Shown: positions 24,535 through 35,211, counted from the first letter of the stretch. The stretch is 64,000 nt of DNA from Halorhodospira halophila (GCF_016653405.1 NZ_NHSN01000025.1:335352-399351), one strand, 5' to 3'. Translations and numbers: made by a program. The notes: generated by a model from the sequence alone, not told the origin.

Positions 24535-27042
24535 TCAGGACTCGCCGCCGCGCAGCAGCTCCATGGGGCTGCTGCGCCAGTCCCGGCGGGCCCCCAGCCA
24601 GCCCGCGCCGGCCACCGTCACCGCGCCGACGACCGCACCCAGCACCACCACCGATCCGGGGAAGGCGTAGGTCAGATCGAACAGGTACCGGGCCGCCAAG
24701 TAGCCGCCCGAGGCGGCGGCGATGCCGGCCAGCAGCCCGGCCAGCGCCCCGGAGGCCGCGAGCTCGGCCACCGCGATGGCCTCCAGCCGTCGCCGCGAGG
24801 CGCCCAGGGCACGCAGCAGCGAGGCCTCGAAGCGCCGCTGCGCCGCCGCCGTGCGCAGCGCTGCGAGCAGCACGACCACCCCGGCCACCAGGGTCAGAGC
24901 AGCCATCAGCTCCACCACCCGTGCCCCCTGGCCGATGATTCGCCGGGCGGTCTCCAGGATGGCCCCGATATCCAGCGGCGTAGCCCCGGGGAAGCGCTCG
25001 TTGAGCTCCGGCAGCACCCGCTCGGCGGCATCCCCCAGGCGGAAGCTGGTGATGTACTCCGGATGGGCATCGATCATCCCCGGCGCGGCGATGACAAAGA
25101 AGTTGGGATTGAAGCTGTCCCAGCGCAGCTCGCGCAGCGAGGTCACCGTACCGCTAACCGGCTCGCCGTCGATGACGAAGCTGATCTCGTCGCCCACGCC
25201 GATGCCCACGCGCTCGGCGTAACCGGCCTCCACCGACCACTCGGCACCGGGGTCGTCGCCCCACCATTCGCCGGCGACCACGCGGTTGTCCTCGGGCAGC
25301 GTCTCGGCCCAGGTGAGGTTAAGATCCCGGTCGACCATGCGCTGGGTCCGCGGCGACTCGAAATCACCGGGGCGGACGCGGTCCTCGTTGATGGCGTCGA
25401 GCCGGCCGCGGGTGATGGCGTAAAGGGTCACCTCGGTGTCCAACTCCTCGGCCAGGAAGGCCTGCAGCGGCTCGACCTCCTCCGGCGCCACGTCGATGAG
25501 GAAGGTATCCGGCGCATCGTCGGGGATGCCGGCCTGCCAGGTATCGAGCAGGTCCTCGCGGACCGCCGAGAGCAGCAGCAGCGCCATCAGCCCCAGGCCG
25601 ACGGCCACCACCTGCACCACGGTGGCGCCGGGACGCCGGCTCGGCCCGGTGAGCCAGAGCAGCCGCGAGCCGCTGCGCGCACGCAGCCAGCCGGCCAGGC
25701 GCACGGCGGCATACGCAGCGATGGCCAGGGCGGCCAGGGTGGCGGCCGTGGCCGCCAGGACCACGCCGGCGAGGGTGAGATCGCCGGCCCGCCAGACCAT
25801 GAGCGCGGCGATCACCGCCGCCGCCACGGCGTAGGCCCCGCCGGTCCGCACCACGCCGGCACCTGCGGTGCGCCGCAGCACCCGCATGGGCGGCACATGG
25901 CGCAGCCGCGCCGCCGTGGGCAAGGCGAACCCGGCCGCCGCGGCCACCCCGAGGCCCACCCCGTAGACGGCCGGCAGCGGCCCCGGAGGTGGCAGGTTGG
26001 GCGGCAGCACATCGGTCAGCAGGGCGATCATCACCGCGTGCAGGGCGAAGCCGATGGCCGCGCCGAGCACGCCGGCGGCGAACGCCACCGCGCCGAGGAC
26101 CGCGGCCTGGATGGCCACCACCCGGCCCTGCCGAGCGCCGAGCACGCGCATGACCGCCACGCGGTCGAGCTGCGCCTCGGCATAGTGCCGGGCGGTGAGC
26201 AGCACCGCGGCGGCGGCCACCACCACCGTGATCAGCGCTGCCAGGCCCAGGAAGCGCTCCGCCTGGCCGACGATCTCCTGGATGGCCGGCTGCGCCTCGG
26301 TGCCGGTAAGCACCTCGGCCTCCGGGCCATCCGCCCCGCGCAGCCACTCAGCGAAGGCATCCAGCTCGGCATCGGGGCCGGCGAGCAGCAGGGCGTGGCT
26401 CACCCGCGCGCCCTCGCCCACCAACCCGGTACCTGCGATGTCCTCCCAGGCCATCAGCACCCGGGGCGCCACGGTGCCGAACATGCCGGCACGATCGGGC
26501 TCGGCGGTAACCAGCCGCGTCATGGGCAGCTCGCTGTCGCCGACCTCCAGCGATCCGCCGAGCTCGGCGCCGAGCAGGTCGAGCAGTCGCGGCTCAACCC
26601 AGGCCTCACCCGGCTGCGGGCGCTGCTCCGCCACCCGGTCGGCGCTCTCGCGATCCTCTGCGTAGCGCAGCTCACCGCGCAGGGGGTAGCCGACCTCCAC
26701 CGCCTTGGCGGAGACCAGGCGCGTGCTGCCATCGGCAGCCACCACGGTGGGGAACTCCACGGTGCGCGCCGCCTGCAGGCCGCGCTCGCGGGCCTCGTCC
26801 AGCCACGCCTGCGGAGCGGCGTCGTCGGTGCGCACCAGGCGATCGGCGGCGATCAGCTCCGCCGCGCGCTCGGTGGTGGCCGCCCCCACCCGGTCGCCCA
26901 GCCACCCAACGGCGGTCACCGCGGCCACAGCCACAACCAGCGCGGCGGCGAGGATCCCCAGCCGGCCGGCGGCCAGATCGCGTCGCAGGAAGCGCGCGGC
27001 TAGCCGCAGCGTGGTGCCAATCGCAGAGTTCGGGGCGCTCAT
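24535..27042 (-). CDS. ybbP: YbbP-type ABC transporter permease (FtsX/MacB-like)
   Basis: 835 residues. FtsX-type permease with an N-terminal transmembrane helix (LGILAAALVVAVAAVTAVGW), a large periplasmic domain, a block of three helices around 260-360, a second set, another periplasmic domain and a final helical block. This duplicated layout is that of YbbP/LolC-like permeases. Its ATG overlaps the stop of the ATPase gene by four bases, and tesA is divergent from that ATPase gene, exactly the E. coli tesA-ybbA-ybbP arrangement. The substrate is not known; lipid, lysophospholipid or toxic envelope compounds are plausible. Confidence 0.88.
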   Translation of the reverse strand: MSAPNSAIGTTLRLAARFLRRDLAAGRLGILAAALVVAVAAVTAVGWLGDRVGAATTERAAELIAADRLVRTDDAAPQAWLDEARERGLQAARTVEFPTVVAADGSTRLVSAKAVEVGYPLRGELRYAEDRESADRVAEQRPQPGEAWVEPRLLDLLGAELGGSLEVGDSELPMTRLVTAEPDRAGMFGTVAPRVLMAWEDIAGTGLVGEGARVSHALLLAGPDAELDAFAEWLRGADGPEAEVLTGTEAQPAIQEIVGQAERFLGLAALITVVVAAAAVLLTARHYAEAQLDRVAVMRVLGARQGRVVAIQAAVLGAVAFAAGVLGAAIGFALHAVMIALLTDVLPPNLPPPGPLPAVYGVGLGVAAAAGFALPTAARLRHVPPMRVLRRTAGAGVVRTGGAYAVAAAVIAALMVWRAGDLTLAGVVLAATAATLAALAIAAYAAVRLAGWLRARSGSRLLWLTGPSRRPGATVVQVVAVGLGLMALLLLSAVREDLLDTWQAGIPDDAPDTFLIDVAPEEVEPLQAFLAEELDTEVTLYAITRGRLDAINEDRVRPGDFESPRTQRMVDRDLNLTWAETLPEDNRVVAGEWWGDDPGAEWSVEAGYAERVGIGVGDEISFVIDGEPVSGTVTSLRELRWDSFNPNFFVIAAPGMIDAHPEYITSFRLGDAAERVLPELNERFPGATPLDIGAILETARRIIGQGARVVELMAALTLVAGVVVLLAALRTAAAQRRFEASLLRALGASRRRLEAIAVAELAASGALAGLLAGIAAASGGYLAARYLFDLTYAFPGSVVVLGAVVGAVTVAGAGWLGARRDWRSSPMELLRGGES

Positions 27043-27749
27043 CGGGCCAGCACCCCCTCGCGGAAGCGATAGACGGTCTCGCAGCGCTCGGCCACCGAGG
27101 GATCGTGGGTAACCAGGATCAGGGTGGTGCCGTGCTCCCGGTTGAGGTCGAAGAGCAGGTCCACCACCTGGGCACCGATGGTGTCGTCCAGGTTGCCGGT
27201 GGGCTCGTCGGCCATTAGTAGCCGCGGCTCCGTCACGAAGGCGCGGGCGATGGCCACCCGCTGCTGCTCGCCGCCGGAGAGCCGCTCGGGGGTATGGTGC
27301 AGGCGATGCCCCAGCCCCACCCGCTGCAGCGCCGCAGCCGCCGCCTCACCGTCGCCACCACGGCCGGAGAGTTCCAAGGCCAGGCGCACGTTCTCCAGCG
27401 CCGAGAGCCCGCCGAGCAGATGGAAGGCCTGGAAGACAAAACCGATGCGTCCGGCCCGCGCTGCCGCACGCCCGTCCTCGTCCAGCGCGGTCAGCTCCTC
27501 GCCGTCGACACAGACCTGCCCGCTGGCGGGCTGCTCCAGGCCGGCCAGCAGCCCGAGCAGGGTCGATTTACCGGAGCCCGAGGCCCCCAGGATGGCGACG
27601 CTCTCGCCGTGGCGGATGGTAAGATTCAGGTTATCGAACAGGACGACCTCGCCGTCGGGGCCACGAAAGCGCATCCCCAGGCCGCGGGCTTCCAGCGCCG
27701 GGTGAGGGGTGCCCGCCGCGGCGGGGGCGTCGGCTTCTTCCTTCAGCAT
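27039..27749 (-). CDS. ybbA: YbbA-type ABC transporter ATP-binding protein
   Basis: 236 residues. Walker A GASGSGKST (about 55-63), signature LSGGEQQR, Walker B LLMADEPTG, and the switch histidine in LVTHD. The family is the LolD/MacB-like ATPases that energise FtsX-type permeases. It has about 15 extra N-terminal residues, rich in Ala and Glu, compared with E. coli YbbA. Only 15 bases separate its start from the divergent tesA start, so promoters for both must overlap coding sequence. Confidence 0.9.
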   Translation of the reverse strand: MLKEEADAPAAAGTPHPALEARGLGMRFRGPDGEVVLFDNLNLTIRHGESVAILGASGSGKSTLLGLLAGLEQPASGQVCVDGEELTALDEDGRAAARAGRIGFVFQAFHLLGGLSALENVRLALELSGRGGDGEAAAAALQRVGLGHRLHHTPERLSGGEQQRVAIARAFVTEPRLLMADEPTGNLDDTIGAQVVDLLFDLNREHGTTLILVTHDPSVAERCETVYRFREGVLAR

Positions 27750-27764
27750 CGGGTGTTCGCTCCT

Positions 27765-28418
27765 ATGGCTGGTACCGGCTGCTTCTTTTTGCCCCTGCGC
27801 CGGGCGTTGTTCGCCGCGGCACTGGCGCTGCTCCTGGCGCCGGCGGCGGCCGCCGCCGAGCGTCCGACCATCCTGGTCTTCGGCGATTCACTCTCCACCG
27901 CCTACGGCTTCGACCGCGACGAGGCGTGGCCCGTTCTACTCGAGACACGCCTGGACGAGGCCGACCTGCCCCACCGGGTGACCAACGTCAGCCGCAGTGG
28001 CGAGACCACCAGCGGCGGGACCCGGCGCCTGCCCGACGCCCTCCAGGAACACGAGCCGGAGATCGTCCTGCTCCAGCTCGGGGGCAACGACGGCCTGCGC
28101 GGCCAACCCCCGGAGCGGATCCGCAGCAACCTGGCGCGGATGATCGAGCAGGCCCACGAGGCGGACAGCCAGGTATTGCTGATCGGCATCCGCATCCCAC
28201 CGAGCTACGGGCGAACCTACACCGAGCAGTTCGCGGCCATCTACCCCGAACTGGCCGAAGAGCACGACCTGCCGGTGATCCCCTTTCTCCTCGATGGGGT
28301 CTGGGACCGGGACGGGATGATGCAGAACGACGGGGTCCACCCCACCGCCGAGGCGCAGCCGAAGATCGCCGAGCGGGTGTGGGAGACCCTGCGCGAGCTA
28401 CTCGACGCCCCCTCCTGA
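27765..28418 (+). CDS. tesA: Arylesterase / thioesterase I / lysophospholipase L1 (periplasmic SGNH hydrolase)
   Basis: 217 residues. Signal peptide about 1-31. The SGNH blocks are complete: FGDSLSTAYGF with S42, a conserved glycine in block II, GGNDGLRG (block III) and DGVHP (block V) with the catalytic Asp-His. TesA cleaves acyl thioesters, lysophospholipids and aryl esters in the periplasm. Length and divergent neighbour ybbA match the E. coli locus. ATG 27765 gives a clean signal peptide. Confidence 0.92.
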   Translation: MAGTGCFFLPLRRALFAAALALLLAPAAAAAERPTILVFGDSLSTAYGFDRDEAWPVLLETRLDEADLPHRVTNVSRSGETTSGGTRRLPDALQEHEPEIVLLQLGGNDGLRGQPPERIRSNLARMIEQAHEADSQVLLIGIRIPPSYGRTYTEQFAAIYPELAEEHDLPVIPFLLDGVWDRDGMMQNDGVHPTAEAQPKIAERVWETLRELLDAPS

Positions 28419-28478
28419 CGGCTGACTGACGCCCCCGACCGGCGAGGGCGGGGTGAGGCCGGGGTCGGCCAGGGGCCT

Positions 28479-28500
28479 CGCTCGCCAGGGACGGCGAGCG
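28479..28500. terminator. Hairpin between convergent tesA and rdgC
   Basis: CGCTCGCC (28479-28486) pairs perfectly with GGCGAGCG (28493-28500) around a six-base loop. The 180-base gap (28419-28598) between convergent genes contains no gene and several further GC-rich dyads. No T-run follows. Confidence 0.4.
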
Positions 28501-28598
28501 TGGAGCCCCCAAAGGTGGGCGGGTAGCGTCCCCAGGTCGGCACCGGCGCCAGCACGCCCCCGCCGGCGGTGATCGTCGGTCGCCCCTGGGGGCAGGTA

Positions 28599-29493
28599 TC
28601 AGGAGGTGGCTTTCTCGCCGCCGAACCACTCCATCATGCGCGGGATCAGGGTGCGCAGCTCAAGGGTCATCAGCGAGAAGTCGGCATCGAGCTGCTCGGC
28701 CTGGCTCTCCGGGTCGCGGTCGCCGGCCTGCTCGCGGATGACGTCGTGGAATTTCAGGCGGCGCAGGCTCAAGTCGGTGTCGAGCACCGCGCTGAGCCGC
28801 TCGCTGTAGGTCACCGCCAGCCGGCGAACGCGCTTGCCGGCATCGATGTGGGCACGCATCTCGTCGGAGGTCAGGTCCTGGCGCTTGACGCGGACCTCGC
28901 AACCCTCGGCGTTGGGGTCCTCGAGCACCGCCTCTTCGCCTAGCTCCAGGTCACCGGGCAACTGCTGCTGCGCCAGCCAGCGGGTCATGATGGTCCCCGG
29001 CCCCATCTCGGTCTCCGGCGGACTGAGGGTGAGATCCCCCCACGCCTCGCGCAGCTGCTCGACGAAGTGCTCGGCCTGTTTCTCGGAGCCGGCGTCCACC
29101 ACCAGGTAGCCGGCCTCAGTATCCAGGTAGCCCCAGGTCCGCTTGTGGCGGCTGAATGCCCGCGGCATCAGGTCGGTGACCACCTCGTCGCGGATGCGGT
29201 CGCGCTCGCGCTTGCGCACCTTGCGATGCTCGGCCGCCTCCACGGCGCTGATGCGCTCGTCCATAGCCTCGCGAATCACCGCCGCGGGCAGCAGCTTCGT
29301 CTCCTCCTGCAGACAGAAGAGCAGGCTGCCGGCGGCGGCGTGCACCAGCGGCGCCCCGGGGCCGAGCGGCGGTACGAACCCACTGCGGCTCGGCTCCAGT
29401 GCCCCGCAGGGCGTGAAGGCGAGCGCACCCAGGCGCTGGTCGGCGGTCTCGGGGTCGTAAGCGACGTCATCGCGCAGGCGGTAGGGGATCAGG

Positions 29494-29507
<14 letters not shown>
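28599..29507 (-). CDS. rdgC: Recombination-associated protein RdgC
   Basis: 302 residues, matching E. coli RdgC (303). MWFRNLIPYRL at the N-terminus and FTPCGALEPSRSGFVPPLG are near-universal RdgC signatures. It forms a ring dimer on double-stranded DNA and limits RecA loading on the nucleoid. It overlaps the end of purK by 14 bases, so it probably shares the purEK transcript. Nothing unusual in length or motifs. Confidence 0.93.
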
Positions 29508-30644
<1,137 letters not shown>

Positions 30645-30648
<4 letters not shown>

Positions 30649-31136
30649 GAGAGCTCCTCCCCATAGACGCGCTCGGCCTGCTGGGTGCGGAAGGCCTTGA
30701 GCGCGTCGGCGTAGCGCGGATCCTCGCGGGCGAGCATGGCCACCGCAAAGAGCGCCGCATTGCGCGCGCCGGCGGTGCCGATGGCGAAGGTGGCGGTGGG
30801 CACGCCGGCCGGCATCTGGACGATGGACAGCAGCGAGTCGAGGCCGTTAAGGGCCTTCGACTGCACCGGCACCCCGAGCACCGGGACGATGGTCTGCGCG
30901 GCGAGCATGCCGGGCAGATGGGCGGCACCGCCGGCGCCGGCTATGATCGCCCGCAGGCCGCGCTCTTCGGCCTCGGCGGCGTAGTCGGCCATCAGTTGCG
31001 GGGTTCGGTGGGCAGAGACCACTCGGGCCTCATGGGGCACCTCGAAGTCACGAAGCACCTCGGCGGCGCCGGAGAGGGTGTCCCAATCGGAACTGCTGCC
31101 CATCACGACGCCCACTAACGGCTGCGCGTCGGTCAT
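30645..31136 (-). CDS. purE: N5-carboxyaminoimidazole ribonucleotide mutase (PurE, class I)
   Basis: 163 residues. [13 protein letters not shown] (phosphate- and substrate-binding), SAHRTP with the catalytic histidine, and [11 protein letters not shown] are complete. It shifts the carboxyl group of N5-CAIR to C4 to form CAIR. First gene of purE-purK-rdgC, with an extended -10 promoter just upstream. Confidence 0.96.
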
Positions 31137-31161
31137 AACGGGTCCACTCGCAAAAGCGAAA

Positions 31162-31170
31162 ATTGTAGCA
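31162..31170 (-). promoter_or_regulatory. Extended -10 promoter element for purE
   Basis: On the minus strand TGC followed by TACAAT (31162-31170) matches the TGn-TATAAT extended -10 pattern and lies 26 bases upstream of the purE ATG, in the 45-base gap after the small gene. No good -35 is present, as is common for extended -10 promoters. No PUR-box-like palindrome was noticed. Confidence 0.55.
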
Positions 31171-31181
31171 CGGGCGGGAGG

Positions 31182-31418
31182 TCAGGAGCGGATATTGAGC
31201 AGCGTGCCGGTCATCTCGTCGACGGCCCGCACGACGCGGACGCCGGCGTGTCCCTGCTGCTCGTAGCTCAGCGACTGGATGACCGCCGTGTGCATCTCCT
31301 CGGAGCGAGGATCGGACTGCGCTGTAACCCGGGCCACCTGGGCGGCGGTCCGGGTCAGGCCCTCGTCCGCGCGGTGGATGGCCTGCATCCCCGCCGGATT
31401 GAAAGCGGTCACGTCCAT
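31182..31418 (-). CDS. Small flagellar-rod/hook-like protein
   Basis: 78 residues from ATG 31418 (or 87 from ATG 31445; neither has a good ribosome-binding site). FNPAGMQAIHRADEGLTRTA at the N-terminus and VVRAVDEMTGTLLNIRS at the C-terminus resemble the two terminal helices of flagellar axial proteins such as FlgB/C/G. It also resembles the short gammaproteobacterial proteins sometimes annotated as FlgE-like or rod C-terminal domain proteins. No other flagellar gene is nearby. The central EMHTAVIQSLSYEQQ fits this small family. The function is unproven; the resemblance is by eye. Confidence 0.5.
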   Translation of the reverse strand: MDVTAFNPAGMQAIHRADEGLTRTAAQVARVTAQSDPRSEEMHTAVIQSLSYEQQGHAGVRVVRAVDEMTGTLLNIRS

Positions 31419-31507
31419 GGCAACGCGCTGCCCGCAAGTTTGCATCAGTGAATAAGTGTAATCCGGGCCGGCCGTCGACACCAGCCCGCCCGACCCGGAA
31501 GATGGCT

Positions 31508-33313
31508 TCAGTCGCCGTAGAGCACGCCGTGGCGGACGTAGGAGCCCGGTGCCGGCTCGATCGGGGCGTGCTTTTTCGACCCGACCTTCCGTGCAGCAAC
31601 GCTCTCGCCGCCGTGGCCGGCCAGCCACTGCCCCCAGTCGTTCCACCATGAGCCCTCGTGGGCCTCGGCCCCGGCCAGCCACTCATCCTGATCCACCGTC
31701 TTGGCGGTGTTGGTCCAGTAGCCGTACTTGTTCTTGTGGGGCGGATTGATGACGCCGGCGATGTGGCCGGATCCGCCAAGCACGTAGCGGGTAGGACCGG
31801 AGAGCAGCCGCGGGCCACGGATGGTGCTCTTCCAGGGGGCGATGTGGTCTTCCTTGGCCGACATGAAGTAGGCCGGGATGTCGACCCGGCCCAGGTCGAT
31901 GGCCTCCCCCGCCAGCTCCAGGGCACCCGGCTCCTTGAGCAGGTTGCGCTGATACATGTTGCGCAGGTAGAAGCTATGCATCTTGGCGGGCATGTTGGTG
32001 GAATCGGAGTTCCAGTAGAGCAGATCGAAGGGGAACGGCTCATCGCCCTTGAGGTAGTTGTTCACGAAGAACGACCAGATCAGGTCGTTGGCGCGGAGCA
32101 TGTTGAAGGTCGTGGACATGTACCGACCCTCCAGATAGCCCTTCCGGCTCATGCGCCGCTCCAGCGTGGCGATCTGCTCCTCGTCGAGGAAGACCTCCAG
32201 CTCACCGGGGTACTCGAAGTCGAGCATGCAGGTCAGGAAGGTCGCGGCCTGAATGCGCCGGTCCCCGCGGGCCGCCAGCCAGGCCAGGGTGCAAGCCGAC
32301 AGGGTCCCGCCGAGGCAGTAGCCAACCAGGTTCATCTCGTCGCTGCCGGTGATCTCCTGGACGACATCCATGGCCGTCACCGGCCCCTCGAGCATGTAAT
32401 CCTCGAAGCGCTTCTCGGCCAGGCTCTCGTCGGGGTTGCGCCAGCTGATGATGAATACGCTATGGCCCTGATCCACCAGCCACTTCACCATGGACTTCTC
32501 GCTGTTGAGATCCATGATGTAGTACTTGTTGATCCACGCCGGCACCAGCAGCAGGGGCCGCTTGTGGACCTCGGCGGTGGTGGGCTCATACTGGATGAGC
32601 TGCATGAGTTCGTTCTGGTAGACCACCTGCCCCGGGGTGGTGGCGAGGTTGGTGCCGACCTCGAAGGCGTCGTAGTCGGTCATCTTGATGTCGAGCCGGC
32701 CACGACCCCGCTTGAGGTCGTCGAGCAGATTGCTCAGCCCCTGCAGCAGGTTCTGGCCGCCGGTCTCGACAGTCTTCTCGAGCACCTCGGGGTTGGTGGC
32801 CACGAAGTTCGACGGGGCCATGGCGTCGATGAACGCCCGGGTGTAGAAATCCACTTTCTTCTTGGTCTGATCATCGAGCCCTTCCACGTCCCGGACCACC
32901 GCGTGGGTGTGATCCGCCGCCAGGAGGTAGGACTGCTTAACGAAATCGAAGAAGGGGTGATCCTCCCAGTGCTGGTGCTGGAAGCGCCGATCCCCCTTGG
33001 CCGGCTGCGCCACCGGCTCGGACTCCAGCCCCCAGAAGCGCAGGGCCACGTTCTGCATCAGGCTCATGTAGTCCTGCCAGAAGGACATCTGCACCTGCAT
33101 CAGGCGGGCCGGATCGGCCATCACCCGCGCGCTCAGCTGCTGGAACAGCTGCGCCATCTGCGCGGCATCCTCCATGGCCACGTGGTGCGTCGACTGCTCC
33201 TGCTGCAGGAACTCCTGCACCAGCTCCTGACTCTTGGCGGTAATCTCGGTCAGCGACCGGGAGAGCGCCTCGTAATCGATGTCCTGGTTCCGGGTGCCGT
33301 TCTCTTGTGCCAT
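31508..33313 (-). CDS. phaC: Class I poly(3-hydroxyalkanoate) synthase (second copy)
   Basis: 601 residues, the length of class I PhaC. The N-terminal 100 residues are helical and glutamine-rich (D-domain for PhaM/granule contact). The box GYCLGGT carries nucleophile C333, the catalytic Asp is in SAKEDHIAPW and the His in GGSGHIAGVINPP. WNSDSTNMPAKMH matches the canonical class I synthase loop. GAGGAGCGGT precedes the ATG; the longer in-frame extension upstream is on the opposite strand of rsmJ and is not family-like. Unlike the copy at 17771 it is not in an operon with Pta or AckA. No phaA, phaB or phasin gene is adjacent. Confidence 0.94.
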   Translation of the reverse strand: MAQENGTRNQDIDYEALSRSLTEITAKSQELVQEFLQQEQSTHHVAMEDAAQMAQLFQQLSARVMADPARLMQVQMSFWQDYMSLMQNVALRFWGLESEPVAQPAKGDRRFQHQHWEDHPFFDFVKQSYLLAADHTHAVVRDVEGLDDQTKKKVDFYTRAFIDAMAPSNFVATNPEVLEKTVETGGQNLLQGLSNLLDDLKRGRGRLDIKMTDYDAFEVGTNLATTPGQVVYQNELMQLIQYEPTTAEVHKRPLLLVPAWINKYYIMDLNSEKSMVKWLVDQGHSVFIISWRNPDESLAEKRFEDYMLEGPVTAMDVVQEITGSDEMNLVGYCLGGTLSACTLAWLAARGDRRIQAATFLTCMLDFEYPGELEVFLDEEQIATLERRMSRKGYLEGRYMSTTFNMLRANDLIWSFFVNNYLKGDEPFPFDLLYWNSDSTNMPAKMHSFYLRNMYQRNLLKEPGALELAGEAIDLGRVDIPAYFMSAKEDHIAPWKSTIRGPRLLSGPTRYVLGGSGHIAGVINPPHKNKYGYWTNTAKTVDQDEWLAGAEAHEGSWWNDWGQWLAGHGGESVAARKVGSKKHAPIEPAPGSYVRHGVLYGD

Positions 33314-33375
33314 ACCGCTCCTCGCGATCGGGGCCACGTGCCCCGCGGGTGTCTTGTCTCCGGAGGAACATACTA

Positions 33376-34173
33376 ATGCACGCAGGATTGCGTTGCGATG
33401 CGCCAACCGATGCCGGGCTGCGCGGCGTGCTGGCCGACGGCGACGATGCCCTCGCCGCCGCATGGGCCGAGCGCCTGGGCGTGCCCCAACTCGACGCCCA
33501 CCCCGACGCCGGCCCCGGGGTGGTGCTGCGCGCCGGCGACCCGCCGGCGCTGCAGATGCTCGGCCGGCGCGCCCCCGGACCGGTGGCGGTGGACTTCGCG
33601 GACCGGCAGCTGAAGCGCCGGGTGGCCGGCTCCACGCCCCGCCGCGACCCGTTGGCGCGCGCCGTGGGGCTACATAGACGACCGCAGACGGCAGTGGTCG
33701 ATGCCACCGCCGGACTCGGCCAGGACGGCTGGGTGCTCGCCGCTCTGGGCGCCTCGGTGACCTGGATCGAGTGCAGCCCGGTCCTCTCCGCCCTGCTCGC
33801 CGCCGCCCTCGAGCGGGCTGCCGCCGAGCCGCAGCTGGCCGCCACGACCGAGCGCATCCGCCTGCAACCGGGGGATCTGCGCGACGTGCTGGGGCGGCTC
33901 CCCACCGCCTCGTGCGAGGTGGTCTACGTTGATCCGATGTACCCCGACGGCGCCACCCGCGGCGCCGTCGGCCGCCCAGCGCAGGTCCTGCGGGCCCTGC
34001 ACGCGAGCGCACCGCCCCCGGCCGAAGCCGACCTGCTGGCCGCGGCGCTGGCCCACGCCACCCGCCGGGTGGTGGTCAAGCGTCCGCAGCGCGCGGCCCC
34101 GGTGTCCGGCCCACCGCCAAGCCGGGCGGTATCCGGCCGGGCGGTGCGTTTCGACATCTACGAGCGGGGCTAG
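33376..34173 (+). CDS. rsmJ: 16S rRNA (guanine1516-N2)-methyltransferase
   Basis: 265 residues. SAM-dependent methyltransferase: DATAGLGQDGWVLAALGA (motif I), ECSPVL (motif II), and DPMYPD (the DPPY-like motif IV). The sequence LKRRVAGSTPRRDPLARAVG before motif I is the hallmark of RsmJ (YhiQ). GGAGGAA lies upstream of ATG 33376. It is divergent from phaC with a 62-base gap. Confidence 0.9.
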   Translation: MHAGLRCDAPTDAGLRGVLADGDDALAAAWAERLGVPQLDAHPDAGPGVVLRAGDPPALQMLGRRAPGPVAVDFADRQLKRRVAGSTPRRDPLARAVGLHRRPQTAVVDATAGLGQDGWVLAALGASVTWIECSPVLSALLAAALERAAAEPQLAATTERIRLQPGDLRDVLGRLPTASCEVVYVDPMYPDGATRGAVGRPAQVLRALHASAPPPAEADLLAAALAHATRRVVVKRPQRAAPVSGPPPSRAVSGRAVRFDIYERG

Positions 34174-34213
34174 GATATACGGCGGCGTCGAGAGGAAGGG
34201 AGGCCGGACGAAA

Positions 34214-34246
34214 GCGCCAGCGGCACCCGAGGGTGTCCGCTGGCGC
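34214..34246. terminator. Long hairpin between convergent rsmJ and tRNA-Gln
   Basis: 34214-34228 pairs with 34231-34246 with a single bulged T. On the minus strand the stem is followed by a short TTT run, so it may terminate the ribosomal-protein/tRNA transcript; it can also serve rsmJ. Confidence 0.6.
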
Positions 34247-34265
34247 GGGGCATAGGCCGTATAGA

Positions 34266-34339
34266 TGGCTGGGGGAGGTGGATTCGAACCACCGCTGACG
34301 GAGTCAGAGTCCGTAGTCCTACCGCTAGACGATCCCCCA
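34266..34339 (-). tRNA. tRNA-Gln (anticodon CUG)
   Basis: The minus strand folds as a complete cloverleaf: acceptor TGGGGGA / TCCCCCA, D-arm with AGCGGTAGGAC, anticodon stem ACGGA / TCCGT with loop CTCTGAC (anticodon CUG), and T-arm GGTTCGAATCC. The discriminator base is G and CCA is encoded. It lies 24 bases after rpsI on the same strand and is probably processed from the rplM-rpsI transcript. Confidence 0.95.
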
Positions 34340-34363
34340 GCAGGAACTGCTGCTTTCGCCGCG

Positions 34364-34756
34364 TTAACGCTTGGAGAACTGCGTCGCGCGACGGGCCTTG
34401 TGCAGGCCGATCTTCTTCCGCTCGACCATGCGCGCATCGCGGGTGATGAAACCAGCACGCCGCAGCGGCGCCTTGAGCTCGGCGTCGTAGTTCGCCAGCG
34501 CCCGGGCAATGCCGTGGCGCACCGCACCGGCCTGCCCGCTGGACCCGCCGCCCGAGACGGTCGCCTTGATGTCGAACTTGTCCGCGGCGTCCACCTGATC
34601 CAGCGCCTGGCGCACGATCATGCGCCCGGTCTCGCGCCCGAAGTACTCGTCGAGCGGGCGACCGTTAACGGTGATATTGCCGTTACCCGGGGTCATGAAC
34701 ACCCGCGCGGCAGAGGTCTTGCGGCGTCCGGTTCCGTAATACTGCTGATTCGCCAT
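34364..34756 (-). CDS. rpsI: 30S ribosomal protein S9
   Basis: 130 residues with [16 protein letters not shown] at the N-terminus and the basic tail ending QFSKR that reaches toward the P-site t[22 protein letters not shown] is the family signature. It follows rplM with a 26-base gap, the universal L13-S9 order. Confidence 0.98.
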   Translation of the reverse strand: MANQQYYGTGRRKTSAARVFMTPGNGNITVNGRPLDEYFGRETGRMIVRQALDQVDAADKFDIKATVSGGGSSGQAGAVRHGIARALANYDAELKAPLRRAGFITRDARMVERKKIGLHKARRATQFSKR

Positions 34757-34782
34757 GGTCTTGATCGTTCCCGATTGTAGCC

Positions 34783-35211
34783 TCAGAGCTCCAGCGGCTG
34801 CGGCTGCTGAGCGTGATGACGGTGCTCGTTCCCGGCGTAGACCTTGAGCTTCTTGAGCATGGCCCGGCCCAGACGGTTCTTCGGCATCATCCCGCGCACC
34901 GCGCTCTCGATCAGGCGCTCCGGATGACGTTCACGCACTTCGGCCACGGACCGGCTCTTGATGCCGCCCGGGAAACCGGTGTGCCAGAAATACTGCTTGT
35001 CCCGCTCTTTCCGCCCGGTCAGGCGAACCTTGTCGGCGTTGATCACGACAATATAATCGCCCGCGTCGACGTGCGGAGTAAAGACCGGCTTGTGCTTGCC
35101 GCGCAGGCGATGCGCGACCTCGCTGGCCAGCCGCCCGAGCGTCTTGTCGGTGGCGTCGACCAGGTACCAGTCGCGTTGAACCTCTGCGGGCTTGGCGCTA
35201 TACGTCTTCAT
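34783..35211 (-). CDS. rplM: 50S ribosomal protein L13
   Basis: 142 residues. [20 protein letters not shown] start, then [18 protein letters not shown], and [20 protein letters not shown] near the end. GGAGAG lies just upstream of the ATG. A good promoter precedes it, so rplM-rpsI(-tRNA-Gln) is an independent transcription unit. Confidence 0.98.
   Translation of the reverse strand: MKTYSAKPAEVQRDWYLVDATDKTLGRLASEVAHRLRGKHKPVFTPHVDAGDYIVVINADKVRLTGRKERDKQYFWHTGFPGGIKSRSVAEVRERHPERLIESAVRGMMPKNRLGRAMLKKLKVYAGNEHRHHAQQPQPLEL

Noticed and set aside
24271..27003. 910-residue open frame on the plus strand
   Set aside because: Antisense of ybbP and the TraF_2 start; long open antisense frames are expected at this GC content, and the sequence is low-complexity Gly/His/Gln.
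33314..34012. In-frame extension of the second phaC
   Set aside because: It runs antisense through rsmJ and encodes Arg/Ala-rich sequence unlike any PhaC; ATG 33313 has a strong ribosome-binding site.
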